64,000 nucleotides of DNA, from NCBI RefSeq assembly GCF_030158815.1, contig NZ_BPFZ01000007.1, positions 81,625 through 145,624 of the forward strand, written 5' to 3'. The stretch comes from Candidatus Phycosocius spiralis (GTDB lineage Bacteria > Pseudomonadota > Alphaproteobacteria > Caulobacterales > Aquidulcibacteraceae). Made by a program: the position numbers and the translations under genes. The notes beneath the pieces were generated by a model. The model made no database searches. It was given only the letters and a program-made list of their open reading frames with translations, and was not told the origin of the DNA. Of this stretch, positions 1 through 8,511 are shown in pieces; positions within the stretch are counted from its first letter, which is position 1; every line of letters starts with the position of its first letter.

Positions 1-1173
1 TTCGAGTGGGCCTGGGCTATCGCAATAAGCAACGGCAAAGCCACGCTGAAACTCTGGCATCAAAATGATGCGAACCGGTCCTTCGGGCAGCGTGATCAAA
101 TCCTTAGCAACAACAAATTCGCGCGCAATCTGGGTCGCTTTGGTCGAGGTTTCCACCAATGCATGACGCGCGGGCCGATCGGCTGCTGCGAGGTCAAGGG
201 CGGCGCGAATGGCATTTTGGCGTTGCGCATCAGTTGGATTGGCAGGCGTTGGTGGCGCATCGGCGACCCCTTTGAGCGCCATGCATGCGGCATGGTACAT
301 CTTTGCACGCACCTCAATCACCGCCGCTTCGGCGCGGGTGCGAATGTCTTGACGGCTTAAGGGCGACAGCAAAGTATAGCGTAATTGTTGATCAAACCGC
401 GCGGCCCCGGCACGAAACTCACCTTGTGCGGCAGGAACCAAAACCGTCTCAATCCAGCTTTGGTGGCTATCAATGGCCGCGCTAAACACCGCCATGGCCG
501 CTTCCAAAGCCGCGCGATCTTTGCCTTCCAACGCCGACAAATTTGGTGTGATCATTTCTGAAAGGATCGATTTCAGCCCCTTGTTTTGCGCGGCATAGGT
601 CACCGCATGGGGCATTGGCACGCGTGCTGGCACCAACGAAGCGCGGGTTTCTGCCAAAAACGCGGGTATGGCGTTCATGCGTGCCGTTGCACGGATGAGG
701 CGGGTGGGCAAGGGCGCAAACTCACGCGCCATCAAGCTATAAATCGCCCCGCCTGCGACTTCCTGCCAAACCAGTGGGTTCCAAGCCCAGTCCTGACCAA
801 TTTCAGTGGTCCAAATCTGCGACTCCAAAGCATTTGCCAACATAGAGGCATCGACTTGATTGGCCCGTGACAACGATTCTGAGTCAATTGCTTTGAGCGC
901 TCGAAGCGTCGTTTTGGCAAAATCGAGCGCGGCGGCGCGCCCCTTGGGGCTAAAGTCGGTCATTAAGGCATCAAAGCGGTGATCACCAATGGCAGTTGCC
1001 GCAACGGGATTAAACCGCATGGATTGGTCGAGCCAGCTCACTGCAAGTTTTGAAAAGGCTTGATCCGCAGCGCTTAGCGCGCCACCCATCGCATTGCCCA
1101 CCACAATTGGAAGAGAGAAGCCACCCAGCCCGCCAACCAAACCACCCAAAAGCGTTCTGCGTGAATAAGCCAT
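1..1173 (-). CDS. DUF885 family protein, exported, C-terminus outside window
   Basis: The reading frame is open from the ATG at 1173-1171 to the left edge (391 codons), so only the N-terminal part is present. It starts MAYSRRTLLGGLVGG, a Tat-like signal with S-R-R-x-L-L followed by a Gly/Leu-rich core, suggesting export to the periplasm. The body carries landmarks of DUF885 proteins, a predicted metallopeptidase-like family: a segment ending AAQGEFRAGAARFDQQLRYTL and, near the edge, RIILMPEFQRGFAVAYCD followed by PGPLE. The putative metal-binding HExxH-like segment of the family would lie beyond the edge and cannot be checked. The substrate is unknown. It follows the 549-residue secreted protein on the same strand after about 100 nt. 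Confidence 0.8.
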   Translation of the reverse strand, partial: MAYSRRTLLGGLVGGLGGFSLPIVVGNAMGGALSAADQAFSKLAVSWLDQSMRFNPVAATAIGDHRFDALMTDFSPKGRAAALDFAKTTLRALKAIDSESLSRANQVDASMLANALESQIWTTEIGQDWAWNPLVWQEVAGGAIYSLMAREFAPLPTRLIRATARMNAIPAFLAETRASLVPARVPMPHAVTYAAQNKGLKSILSEMITPNLSALEGKDRAALEAAMAVFSAAIDSHQSWIETVLVPAAQGEFRAGAARFDQQLRYTLLSPLSRQDIRTRAEAAVIEVRAKMYHAACMALKGVADAPPTPANPTDAQRQNAIRAALDLAAADRPARHALVETSTKATQIAREFVVAKDLITLPEGPVRIILMPEFQRGFAVAYCDSPGPLE

Positions 1174-1274
1174 TGTGAAATCATCCCTCTACCAATCAAT
1201 AGGCTTAACTTTATATGGTTTTACTAAGCTAGCCAACCTTGGCCAGCCAACCTTGCCTAGCGATTATAACGAAA

Positions 1275-2918
1275 TCAATTGGGCGGTAACATCGCATGCT
1301 TGCCAGCCTTATTGGGATTACCGCCGCAATTGTCGTTTCGGTATTTTCCCTTTATGGCCTCCTCACTGCAAGCGGCATAGATAAACCGACCATCGGAATC
1401 GCAGGCATATTGAAGTACATCATCCATATCGCGTTCCCCAGCACGCCCCGTTGAAGAACCACACTCCCAAGATTTGTCTTTACTGTTGAACACGCAAAGG
1501 TGCATCCGTAGGGTTTGAGGACATATATTTTTGATTTTGACCAACAGAGAATTAGGTCGCCCGCATTCCTGGCCACGGGTTTGTTCTATAACTCGCAAAC
1601 AATCGTTCCTGTCGGGAATTGGAAAATCTTGAACGCTTGAATCCGTTGAGCTACTGGTGGACGAAGCAGACGTGTCATGACCTGCAGTCGTTAATGTAGG
1701 GGATGATCCCGAGGCGCTGCCCATTGGTGGAGCCCCACTAACAGCACTTGGATTACCGCCATATCCAATCATTTTGTTAGCGCCGGCAATATAGGCGGCT
1801 GCTTCTGGATGACCGGCACAGCGGCCTTGGAATAAATCGCGCTGCATCAAGCCCAGTCGTGCCGATATGTCATTAACATTGCCGGACCATTTCTGGGAAC
1901 TCAATTGTAGCTGGGTTGCCTCTTTGGTGCAGGCGGCGATCTTGTCACCTTGGTCATTCGGTGATGACTGCGAAGCGGCAATTGAAGTCAAAGGCACGAT
2001 TGGCGAACAATCAGACGGGTTGCTCGACAGTTGGCGGCACATCTGCACGGAATTCTTGAAATATTCTTCAAATTCAGCTTTTGTGGAAGCATATATCGTC
2101 CCCAGACACGCGCGGTGCAGCTCGATCTGCTTGAGGTATGTCGAGGATAAGTGCATAAAAAACTGAGTTTCTGCGAGGGACGTGACGGCGTCTACTCCAC
2201 CCATGGCCGGCGGCGTGATTGAGTTCTGGCGCAAGTAATCGTCCACCTCTTTTCTGACGCGTTCAAGGGTGGCGTCAGGCGAATCCGCGCACGCAGAATC
2301 GCCGCCAGAACCAGCGCCCGATTGAGCGCTTGAACCGGTGCTGATCTTTGGCGTTAAAGATACCTGTTGGGTGCCAAACGGTGTGAACGCAACCCCATCC
2401 TTCTTTGCTACCCAGATTCGCGCCAAACAGACTTGCATATACTGCTTAGCGAAATCTGGGTGCCCATTTTTGCGTTCTGCTTCGGTCGGAAGATCAAATT
2501 CCCCAGCTGCCGTTCTTCGGTTTAACGCCTCGGCATCGGGAGTATCCAGATTAAGATCAGCTGTATCGGTTTTGTAGCTGTAGCAAGGGTAAGACGACGT
2601 CTGACAATCGTCATCATCGTGATCATTCCCTCTGATGTACCATGCCATATCGCTGGTGCCGGCGGACAGATTGGCCTTGTCGGTCAGCTCACGGCATCTT
2701 GGTGCATAAAGCGAATTATCCCTCGCCTTGGCGCAAATTTCGTCCGCCGACTTTTGGCGGTAACGAATGTCTGCCCGATGAAATTCAGCGATCTCAGAAC
2801 TGCACAATGCCAGGTCCTCGACAGTAATCCGTGGCTGTGCTTGAGGAGCGAGACCAGAAGTCATCAGCCAAGCTGAAGCAGCAAGAGCTGCACGCATTAA
2901 CTTTCCGTTGCGTTTCAT
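1275..2918 (-). CDS. Unknown secreted cysteine-containing protein
   Basis: I do not recognise a family. The protein of about 547 residues begins with a Sec-type signal peptide (basic KRNGKLMRA, hydrophobic core, likely cleavage near residues 26-30). An AGGAGG ribosome site is 9 nt before the ATG at 2918; the in-frame ATG two codons upstream is only 3 nt from it, so 2918 is preferred. The mature part has many cysteines, an Asp-rich segment around residues 100-125, a Ser/Gly/Ala-rich low-complexity stretch around residues 385-425, and a C-terminal block with about nine Cys (CLRVIEQTRGQECGRP through EEAIKGKYRNDNCGG) that looks like a small disulfide-rich domain. A periplasmic or extracellular location is inferred. 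It is upstream of the DUF885 gene on the same strand. Confidence 0.7.
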   Translation of the reverse strand: MKRNGKLMRAALAASAWLMTSGLAPQAQPRITVEDLALCSSEIAEFHRADIRYRQKSADEICAKARDNSLYAPRCRELTDKANLSAGTSDMAWYIRGNDHDDDDCQTSSYPCYSYKTDTADLNLDTPDAEALNRRTAAGEFDLPTEAERKNGHPDFAKQYMQVCLARIWVAKKDGVAFTPFGTQQVSLTPKISTGSSAQSGAGSGGDSACADSPDATLERVRKEVDDYLRQNSITPPAMGGVDAVTSLAETQFFMHLSSTYLKQIELHRACLGTIYASTKAEFEEYFKNSVQMCRQLSSNPSDCSPIVPLTSIAASQSSPNDQGDKIAACTKEATQLQLSSQKWSGNVNDISARLGLMQRDLFQGRCAGHPEAAAYIAGANKMIGYGGNPSAVSGAPPMGSASGSSPTLTTAGHDTSASSTSSSTDSSVQDFPIPDRNDCLRVIEQTRGQECGRPNSLLVKIKNICPQTLRMHLCVFNSKDKSWECGSSTGRAGERDMDDVLQYACDSDGRFIYAACSEEAIKGKYRNDNCGGNPNKAGKHAMLPPN

Positions 2919-3151
2919 CGACATTTCCCTCCTGTCTCTATGGTTAAGCTGGTTTTCTATACTCTATTACGCAATGCGGCTCGCCTGCGCGGGCAAGTTT
3001 CTTGGTAAACCATAAGCCCATTTTGTAACAATCTACTCATTGTGTCATACATCAATACTCTTGTAGGAATTCTCTTGGATCTTCAGTTGTGATCAGGTTT
3101 TGTTACAAGAACGTGACTATAGTTGAGCACCTCATGTCGGGCTCCTAATAT

Positions 3152-3197
3152 GTCAGATTTTTTTGCCAGAGATTATTTTTGCCAGAGATTTTCTGAC
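3152..3197. repeat. Tandem 16-bp repeat inside a short inverted repeat
   Basis: Two adjacent 16-bp copies (3160-3175 and 3176-3191), sharing TTTTTGCCAGAGATT, are bracketed by GTCAGA (3152-3157) and TCTGAC (3192-3197). The element lies in the gene-free stretch 2919-3587, which otherwise shows no convincing gene. Function unknown. Confidence 0.6.
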
Positions 3198-3448
3198 TAA
3201 AAATTTTTGGAAATGCTAAAACCCGATTGGCATCGGTTTCCTATGACCCCTCAGGAAACAATGATCCCCCTTTTTTGCCAAGACCTATGGCATCTAATTA
3301 ATGGCACCTTTAAATGGCGCCAATCATTGGGCGCTAATTCCTAGCGCTTATCATCGCGCGCCCAACTGGGAGATGGCTTAAGTTCTTTATTGATAGCGAT
3401 CACAAATATGTTATTGTGTCAAGATAAATTGGGAATCTAATCCTCATT

Positions 3449-3498
3449 TTTCGTGCAAACGACACTTTACAAGTTTCGTGCAAACGACACCTTACAAG
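3449..3498. repeat. 25-bp tandem duplication
   Basis: Positions 3449-3473 and 3474-3498 are two head-to-tail 25-bp copies differing at one base (T/C), each beginning TTTCGTGCAAACGACAC. They lie about 90 bp before the lipoprotein start, so they may belong to its leader or promoter. Confidence 0.85.
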
Positions 3499-3587
3499 GT
3501 TTTAACTGGTCAGCCATGGCTGCATCTGGCACCATGATTTGGTTTGTCGCACCGTGGCGGATGAAGTTGTTTTTACAAGGTGATGTT

Positions 3588-4010
3588 ATGATTAAAAAAC
3601 TGAATAGGGCGTTTGTTTTTGCCCTTGCTTTGACGAGTGTTTTGGCAGGATGCATCAGCATAGATGTCAATGAGGCCGAAGTAAAAGCTGAAATCGCCCC
3701 CACTCCATCAAGCTTGATTGGCTCTTGGGACGTGTCTTTGTTTTCTCAAGCCAATAGTGAGCCGAGCAAAACCCAATTTGTGGTCAGCGAAGTAACGGCA
3801 GGCACGTTCAAAGGCACCTTTTATGGCAGCGAGATCCAGAATGGACGCTATATCGTCAAAGGCAATGATTTGATTTTTGCAGGGCGAACTTCTGATCAAT
3901 CGGGGACCTATTGGCATTCCGGCCGGATCCGAAACAATTCCTTGATCCAAGGGCAAACCTTGTCGGACGGGCGTAACTTTCTAATGGCTTGGAGCGCGAA
4001 GCGAAACTAA
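3588..4010 (+). CDS. Small putative lipoprotein
   Basis: The frame is open further upstream, but the start at 3588 is preferred because it directly precedes a classical lipoprotein signal: MIKKLNRAFVFALALTSVLA followed by the lipobox cysteine (VLAGC, Cys at residue 22). A purine-rich ACAAGG lies about 7 nt upstream. The mature part (about 118 residues) contains SLIGSWDVSLFSQ and a GTFKGTFYGSEIQNGRY segment, resembling a small beta-rich domain that measures binding of a ligand, but I cannot assign a family. It is probably anchored in the inner or outer membrane through its lipidated cysteine. No operon partner is evident; ftsK begins 434 nt later. Confidence 0.7.
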   Translation: MIKKLNRAFVFALALTSVLAGCISIDVNEAEVKAEIAPTPSSLIGSWDVSLFSQANSEPSKTQFVVSEVTAGTFKGTFYGSEIQNGRYIVKGNDLIFAGRTSDQSGTYWHSGRIRNNSLIQGQTLSDGRNFLMAWSAKRN

Positions 4011-4444
4011 GGTTCGGCATGATTGCATTACAAACTTGACTAAGTAGGTCAGTCAATCATGGTTGATGCTTTGTCTTTTAAAACTTAGCCCATCTTTGGG
4101 CTTGTAATGCTTGTAGCCTGATGACTTGAGATAGCTAAACACTGCCAAAATTCATGCAATTTAGGCGCAAGCATCGCCAAGCGAACAAAGCAAGTATGCA
4201 TACTATCTTGGTTTTTGGACCAATCTTGACCGATACTGAGTTGTTTAAGCCAGTTTGGCATTCAAGTGGTTCACGATGGTGATCTGAATGAACAGTACCA
4301 AAAACTGTCAAATTCGTCGGCTTATATCCAATTCAATCAGTTAATTTAACGGGGTGATAACCACACTAACCCTTTGTATCTCTAAATCACAAGCCTCCAA
4401 AGGGCGTAAAGAAAAAGATCATCGGGAATAGATGGGGATAGATC
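4011..4444. other. Gene-free stretch before ftsK
   Basis: I see no coding frame with recognisable content here. An AT-rich segment at about 4320-4370 could hold the ftsK promoter, but no clear -35/-10 pair stands out. Confidence 0.5.
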
Positions 4445-6883
4445 ATGGGCGCACGCTTGCGGATGAAAACGGAAGGCATTGGGTGGCTTCATCGCATAAG
4501 GCGCGATGTTCTGCTTGGCGCTGGGGTTTTGGGTGGTTCTGTCCTCAGTGTGGCGGCGATGACTTTCAACGCCCGTGACCCAAGCTGGAATGTTTCAGGT
4601 GCCAAAGAGCCCACCAATTGGTTAGGCCAACCCGGTGCAATCCTAGCCGACTTTGTGCTCCAGGTGTTGGGTATCGCACTTATTCCTGCTTTGCTGGCTT
4701 TGATCGCATTATGCCTCCTTGCGATACTCAAAGGGCCTGGTGGGGTTGCGCACATTAGATTGCGGAGTTGGCTCGCGGGCCTTGGTGTTTTTTTGTTTGC
4801 TGCGGCAGTTTCTGGCTTGCCTAATGCTCAAGGTTGGCCAATGCGCGCAGGCCTTGGGGGCCTGATTGGTGATTGGCTGTTAGATCTGCTGGCTTTGCCC
4901 TTTTCAGGGACACAAGGTGGCCAAGGATTTGGCGCGGTGTTAGCGCTTGTGGGCGCTTTGGTGTGTGGCGGGGTAGCCTTACAGCTCAAGCGGTCTGATT
5001 TTAATGCGGTGGTTGAAGCCTTATCATCCTTATGGGCTAGCCTACTGGTCGGTCTTAATACACTCGCGCGAAGCCTAACGAGCTCTAAACGCACCACAGC
5101 CCAGCAGCGAATAAACGCGCTCTCATCGCGCTTTGAACCGACAGATCCAAACGATATCGCAGCCATTGCCGCCCGCTTTGCTCCCCCAAATGCTAGATCA
5201 AGCCTTGCCCGTGATAAATGGCGCGGGCCTGAAGTCCATGGCGCAAGTTCCAAACAGGTTGGTCCTTTATCCGCAGATTTTCTCGATGAGGATATTCCAG
5301 TTGAACTCCCTAAAAGCCCTAAGCAATCACCACGTGCCATACGCGAGGCGCAAGGCGAATTGCCCATATATACTACTGGACCCAAGTTCCAGCTGCCACG
5401 CCTTGATCTATTGGCCAAGCCCAAGCCACGCGTTACCCATCATGATGAAGCGGGGCTGAAACAAAATGCCCGCCTGTTGATGACGGTTTTAAGCGATTTT
5501 GGCGTCAAAGGTGAGATATTAAACGTACGTCCGGGCCCAGTTGTGACGCTTTATGAATTAGAACCAGCAGCTGGGGTTAAATCAGCGCGCGTGATTGGGC
5601 TGGCCGATGATGTTGCGCGCTCCATGTCCGTGCAAGCATGCCGAATTGCCGTGGTTCCTGGCCGCAACGCGATTGGGATTGAGCTACCCAATGCACGGCG
5701 TGAAACGGTCTATCTGCGCGAATTGCTCTCGACCCATGATTATGAGAATGGCCGTCAAGAATTGCCTTTGGCTTTAGGCGAAACCATCGGTGGGGAACCT
5801 TCAGTTGCTGATCTTGCCCGCATGCCGCATTTATTGATTGCAGGGACCACAGGATCTGGCAAGTCGGTCGGGATCAATGCCATGATCTTGTCGCTTCTTT
5901 ATAAGATGACGCCCCAACAATGCCGCTTCATCATGATTGATCCTAAGATGTTGGAGCTTTCGGTCTATGACGGCATCCCCCATCTGTTGGCCCCGGTTGT
6001 GACCGATCCCAAGAAAGCGGTCGCAGCCCTTAAATGGGCGGTGCGCGAGATGGAAGATCGCTACCGTAAAATGTCAAAGATCGGCGTGCGCAACATTGCG
6101 GGCTATAATCAACGCGCCGCCGAAGCCTTGGCCAATCAAGAAACCTTTTCACGCACGATGCAGACCGGCTGGGACCGCGAAACCGGCAAGCCGATCTATG
6201 AGACTGAGACCTTTGAGCTTGACCATATGCCCTATATCGTCGTGGTGATCGACGAGATGGCCGATTTGATGCTGGTGGCTGGCAAGGATATTGAAGGGGC
6301 CGTACAACGCTTGGCGCAAATGGCGCGCGCTGCGGGTATTCATCTCATCATGGCCACCCAACGTCCTTCGGTGGATGTCATCACCGGCACGATTAAAGCC
6401 AATTTTCCAACCCGTATCTCTTACTCGGTCACTTCCAAGATCGACAGCCGCACCATTTTGGGTGAGCAGGGCGCAGAGCAATTATTGGGTCAAGGCGATT
6501 TACTTTACATGGCCCAAGGCGGAAAAATGCGCCGCCTGCATGGCCCGTTTGTGGCCGATCAAGAGGTGGAAGAAATTGTCGCAAGCTTGAAAGCGCAAGG
6601 CGCACCGGAATATTTTGACGAAATCACGGCCGACGCCGATGAAGATGGCCCTTATGGCGATGGCGGTGAATTTGAGGGTCTGGCGGGATCAAATGATCTT
6701 TTTGACCGCGCAGTCGCCATCGTGGCGCGCGACCGTAAAGCCTCCACGTCCTATCTGCAACGGCGTCTCTCTTTGGGTTATAATCGCGCAGCAAGCCTGA
6801 TTGAACGCATGGAGCAAGAAGGCATGATCAGCCAACCCAATCATGCGGGCAAACGCGAAATTCTATTGCCTGATCATGGGTGA
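4445..6883 (+). CDS. ftsK: DNA translocase FtsK
   Basis: FtsK pumps chromosomal DNA across the closing septum and activates XerCD at dif. The 812-residue protein has an N-terminal membrane part with about four hydrophobic segments (residues 25-185), a short linker (about 190-330), then the RecA-like motor. Walker A is GTTGSGKS (467-474, Lys473) and Walker B ends VVIDE (Asp603, Glu604). A winged-helix gamma domain that reads KOPS sites closes the protein (about 748-810, with DRKASTSYLQRRLSLGYNRA). The linker is short compared with E. coli, as usual in alphaproteobacteria. A GGGGAT ribosome site precedes the ATG; an in-frame ATG six codons later is possible. lolA follows at 55 nt, a common alphaproteobacterial pairing. 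Confidence 0.97.
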   Translation: MGARLRMKTEGIGWLHRIRRDVLLGAGVLGGSVLSVAAMTFNARDPSWNVSGAKEPTNWLGQPGAILADFVLQVLGIALIPALLALIALCLLAILKGPGGVAHIRLRSWLAGLGVFLFAAAVSGLPNAQGWPMRAGLGGLIGDWLLDLLALPFSGTQGGQGFGAVLALVGALVCGGVALQLKRSDFNAVVEALSSLWASLLVGLNTLARSLTSSKRTTAQQRINALSSRFEPTDPNDIAAIAARFAPPNARSSLARDKWRGPEVHGASSKQVGPLSADFLDEDIPVELPKSPKQSPRAIREAQGELPIYTTGPKFQLPRLDLLAKPKPRVTHHDEAGLKQNARLLMTVLSDFGVKGEILNVRPGPVVTLYELEPAAGVKSARVIGLADDVARSMSVQACRIAVVPGRNAIGIELPNARRETVYLRELLSTHDYENGRQELPLALGETIGGEPSVADLARMPHLLIAGTTGSGKSVGINAMILSLLYKMTPQQCRFIMIDPKMLELSVYDGIPHLLAPVVTDPKKAVAALKWAVREMEDRYRKMSKIGVRNIAGYNQRAAEALANQETFSRTMQTGWDRETGKPIYETETFELDHMPYIVVVIDEMADLMLVAGKDIEGAVQRLAQMARAAGIHLIMATQRPSVDVITGTIKANFPTRISYSVTSKIDSRTILGEQGAEQLLGQGDLLYMAQGGKMRRLHGPFVADQEVEEIVASLKAQGAPEYFDEITADADEDGPYGDGGEFEGLAGSNDLFDRAVAIVARDRKASTSYLQRRLSLGYNRAASLIERMEQEGMISQPNHAGKREILLPDHG

Positions 6884-6938
6884 ATGCCGAAGCGGTGTTA
6901 GCCTTACATTTGCCGTAAGACCAGCCCAAGGTTCAACC

Positions 6939-7562
6939 ATGCATAGACGATCATTACTCGTGGCAGCAGCCACTTTATTGCTGCCCCATGGCGCGCAAGC
7001 CCAAGCCATTGGTGCCGATCAACGTAGCGCGGTGATCGTGCGGCTGAGCCAATCGATCAATGCGATCACCCGTCTTTCTGGCAGGTTTCGTCAAACCAAC
7101 CCGGATGGCAGCTTGGTGGCAGGCCGTTTCTGGTTACAGCGCCCGGGCAAAGTGCGGTTTGAATATGATGCGCCTTCACCCTTATTACTGATCAGCGATG
7201 GCAGCACCGTTAGCCTGCAAGACCGTAAGCTGCGCACAACCGATCGCTATCCCCTGCGCAAAACCCCGCTTTATTTTTTGCTCAAGTCCAATGTGAATTT
7301 AGAACAAGATGTGGCGTTAACAGGACTTGTGCGTCAGGGCAGCCTGTTGAAGGTGACGTTGCGCGACAAGGCACGCCAAGCCGATGGTGAATTGACCGTG
7401 ATCTATGATGAGGCCAACGAGAGCTTGCGGGAATGGACCATCACCGACCGCCAAGGCCGTGTGACACAGGTGACTTTGTTAGATCCACAGTCCAAAGGCC
7501 CGATCGATGGCAGCTTATTTCAAGCCCCAGGTCCACAAAAACGATATGATCCGAAGAATTAG
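6939..7562 (+). CDS. lolA: Outer-membrane lipoprotein carrier LolA
   Basis: LolA is the periplasmic chaperone that ferries lipoproteins from the LolCDE transporter to the outer membrane. From the ATG at 6939 the protein has 207 residues with a Sec signal (MHRRSLLVAAATLLLPHGAQA) and the family core: RFRQTNPDGSLVAGRFWLQR, then PGKVRFEYDAPSPLLLISDG, then a conserved LYFLLK segment. The frame is open upstream into the end of ftsK, but only the 6939 start gives an N-terminal signal peptide. It is the second gene of the ftsK-lolA pair. Downstream lies an intergenic stretch with a hairpin-rich repeat and a candidate small RNA. Confidence 0.92.
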   Translation: MHRRSLLVAAATLLLPHGAQAQAIGADQRSAVIVRLSQSINAITRLSGRFRQTNPDGSLVAGRFWLQRPGKVRFEYDAPSPLLLISDGSTVSLQDRKLRTTDRYPLRKTPLYFLLKSNVNLEQDVALTGLVRQGSLLKVTLRDKARQADGELTVIYDEANESLREWTITDRQGRVTQVTLLDPQSKGPIDGSLFQAPGPQKRYDPKN

Positions 7563-7615
7563 TGTTTTTGGGCAAAGATTATCATGTCGAAGTTTGAGGC
7601 TTCCTAAACCCAAGA

Positions 7616-7900
7616 GACTTAGACGCGCTTTTGGTGCCCATTGTGGCCCAAAACCGCTTAACAAGCATGACCGGGCGTTTTGTCGCGTCAAGTCCAGCTT
7701 TCCTTTGGAAAGCTGCCGCCCTAGGTCCGCTTCTTTTCTACTTAAAAGACGCGGACCTAAATTCTTAATTTTAACGCGCAACTTGGTTCTAAAGAACCAA
7801 ACCCGCGTCAGGGGCGCGAAGCGGACTTGACCCGTCAAATCGCCCACAAATAATGGAGCTAGGCCTTTGGGGAAGGCAGGGCCTGCACCAAAGCCGTCCC
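7616..7900 (+). repeat. Interspersed hairpin-rich repeat, copy A
   Basis: This about 285-bp segment is homologous to the reverse complement of 50328-50541. Both ends match well: the left part includes CGTTTTGTCGCGTCAAGTCC, the right part AGGCCTTTGGGG and GGCCTGCACCAAAGCC. Between them copy A has several strong hairpins: CTTTCC/GGAAAG (about 7698-7715), a near-perfect 16-bp stem TAGGTCCGC...GCGGACCTA (about 7724-7763) and TTGGTTCT/AGAACCAA (about 7784-7801). An outer GTCAAGTCC/GGACTTGAC pair encloses them. It has no credible coding frame. It looks like a mobile or structural palindromic repeat of unknown type. Confidence 0.75.
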
Positions 7901-8015
7901 AGACGAATTGGCTCCCTTGACGTCATCTCAATTCTTTAAAACTTACCCGCCAAATACCAAACCCGTGATTTGTTGTGATAAATGCATCACACGCAAGAAT
8001 TAATTACTTTTAATC

Positions 8016-8044
8016 TTGCTTTTCTTTTTTATTGTGTCTATTGT
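8016..8044 (+). promoter_or_regulatory. Promoter candidate for the small RNA at 8051
   Basis: TTGCTT (8016-8021) and TATTGT (8039-8044) are separated by exactly 17 bp in an AT-rich stretch, placing a start point near 8051. No other gene on this strand begins downstream before the terminator. Confidence 0.5.
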
Positions 8045-8050
8045 ATCACT

Positions 8051-8195
8051 CATGGACGTAAGATACTGGATCGGCGTCGTCCCCCCGCCTGCAGATCCAG
8101 TATTTGTTCAATTCGCTGGTTTAGTCTCCGGCTCAGACACGATGCCTTGTGCATACATTGTCTGAACGCCCGGTCCCTGGGACCGGGCGTTTGAC
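8051..8195 (+). ncRNA. Candidate structured small RNA with Rho-independent terminator
   Basis: The segment folds on paper into three hairpins: a 10-bp stem ATACTGGATC/GATCCAGTAT (8063-8072 with 8094-8103) whose loop holds six consecutive C (8081-8086), a 7-bp stem TCAGACA/TGTCTGA (8133-8139 with 8159-8165), and a perfect 11-bp terminator stem (8167-8177 with 8179-8189) followed by TTTGACGTTT. A 17-bp-spaced promoter precedes it. A C-rich loop can pair with Shine-Dalgarno sequences, as described for several alphaproteobacterial riboregulators, but homology to a named family is not shown. It could instead be an mRNA leader or bidirectional terminator region for yciI, which ends convergently at 8218. 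Confidence 0.55.
8167..8195 (+). terminator. Strong Rho-independent terminator
   Basis: A perfect stem CGCCCGGTCCC / GGGACCGGGCG with one intervening base is followed by TTTGACGTTT on the plus strand. It closes the candidate RNA and may also stop yciI-gpsA transcription from the other side. Confidence 0.7.
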
Positions 8196-8217
8196 GTTTG
8201 GGTATATTCGACTGGGT

Positions 8218-8511
8218 CTATTCGACAAGTGCCCCGATGGTGATTTGAAATGGATGGATCACTTGGCTTTCGAACAAACCAACTAAAGCATAGGGGTCTT
8301 GTTGCGCGAAAGCTTTCGCTTCTTCCAGATCGGCCACATCCACTATAAAGTGCGAGCCAATGGGCCTTCTTTCAGGATCCGATAGGATTGGTCCTGCCAA
8401 TTTCACCCCTTGGCCACATCGTCTTATATAGGCTAAATGGTCGGGGCGGGTTGCGAGGCGAAGCTCCAGGGAGCTGGGCTTGTCCAAGCAGGTTACGATA
8501 AAGAGCGCCAT
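8218..8511 (-). CDS. yciI: YciI-like protein
   Basis: This 97-residue protein has the ferredoxin-like YciI/DGPF fold signature: [18 protein letters not shown] at the start, an RPDHLAYI segment containing the conserved His, GPILSD followed by an IGSHFIVDVADLEEA block, and a final QQDPYALVGLFESQVIHPF. Family members are small cytosolic proteins with a His/Asp pair and poorly known enzymatic roles. Its ATG overlaps the gpsA stop by one base (TAATG), so the two are translationally coupled. The order gpsA-yciI is common in alphaproteobacteria, often directly behind tsaD; here tsaD is about 1.6 kb upstream. Confidence 0.88.
   Translation of the reverse strand: MALFIVTCLDKPSSLELRLATRPDHLAYIRRCGQGVKLAGPILSDPERRPIGSHFIVDVADLEEAKAFAQQDPYALVGLFESQVIHPFQITIGALVE

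Noticed and set aside
7507..7847. Frames of about 110 codons on both strands over the lolA end and repeat copy A
   Set aside because: They cover the hairpin repeat in both directions; the palindromic structure accounts for the open frames.
8051..8195. Assignment of the small RNA to GsrN, 6S RNA or SRP RNA
   Set aside because: The C-rich loop is reminiscent of GsrN, but there is no GGAAC-type EcfG promoter, and the 6S or SRP core motifs are not visible.
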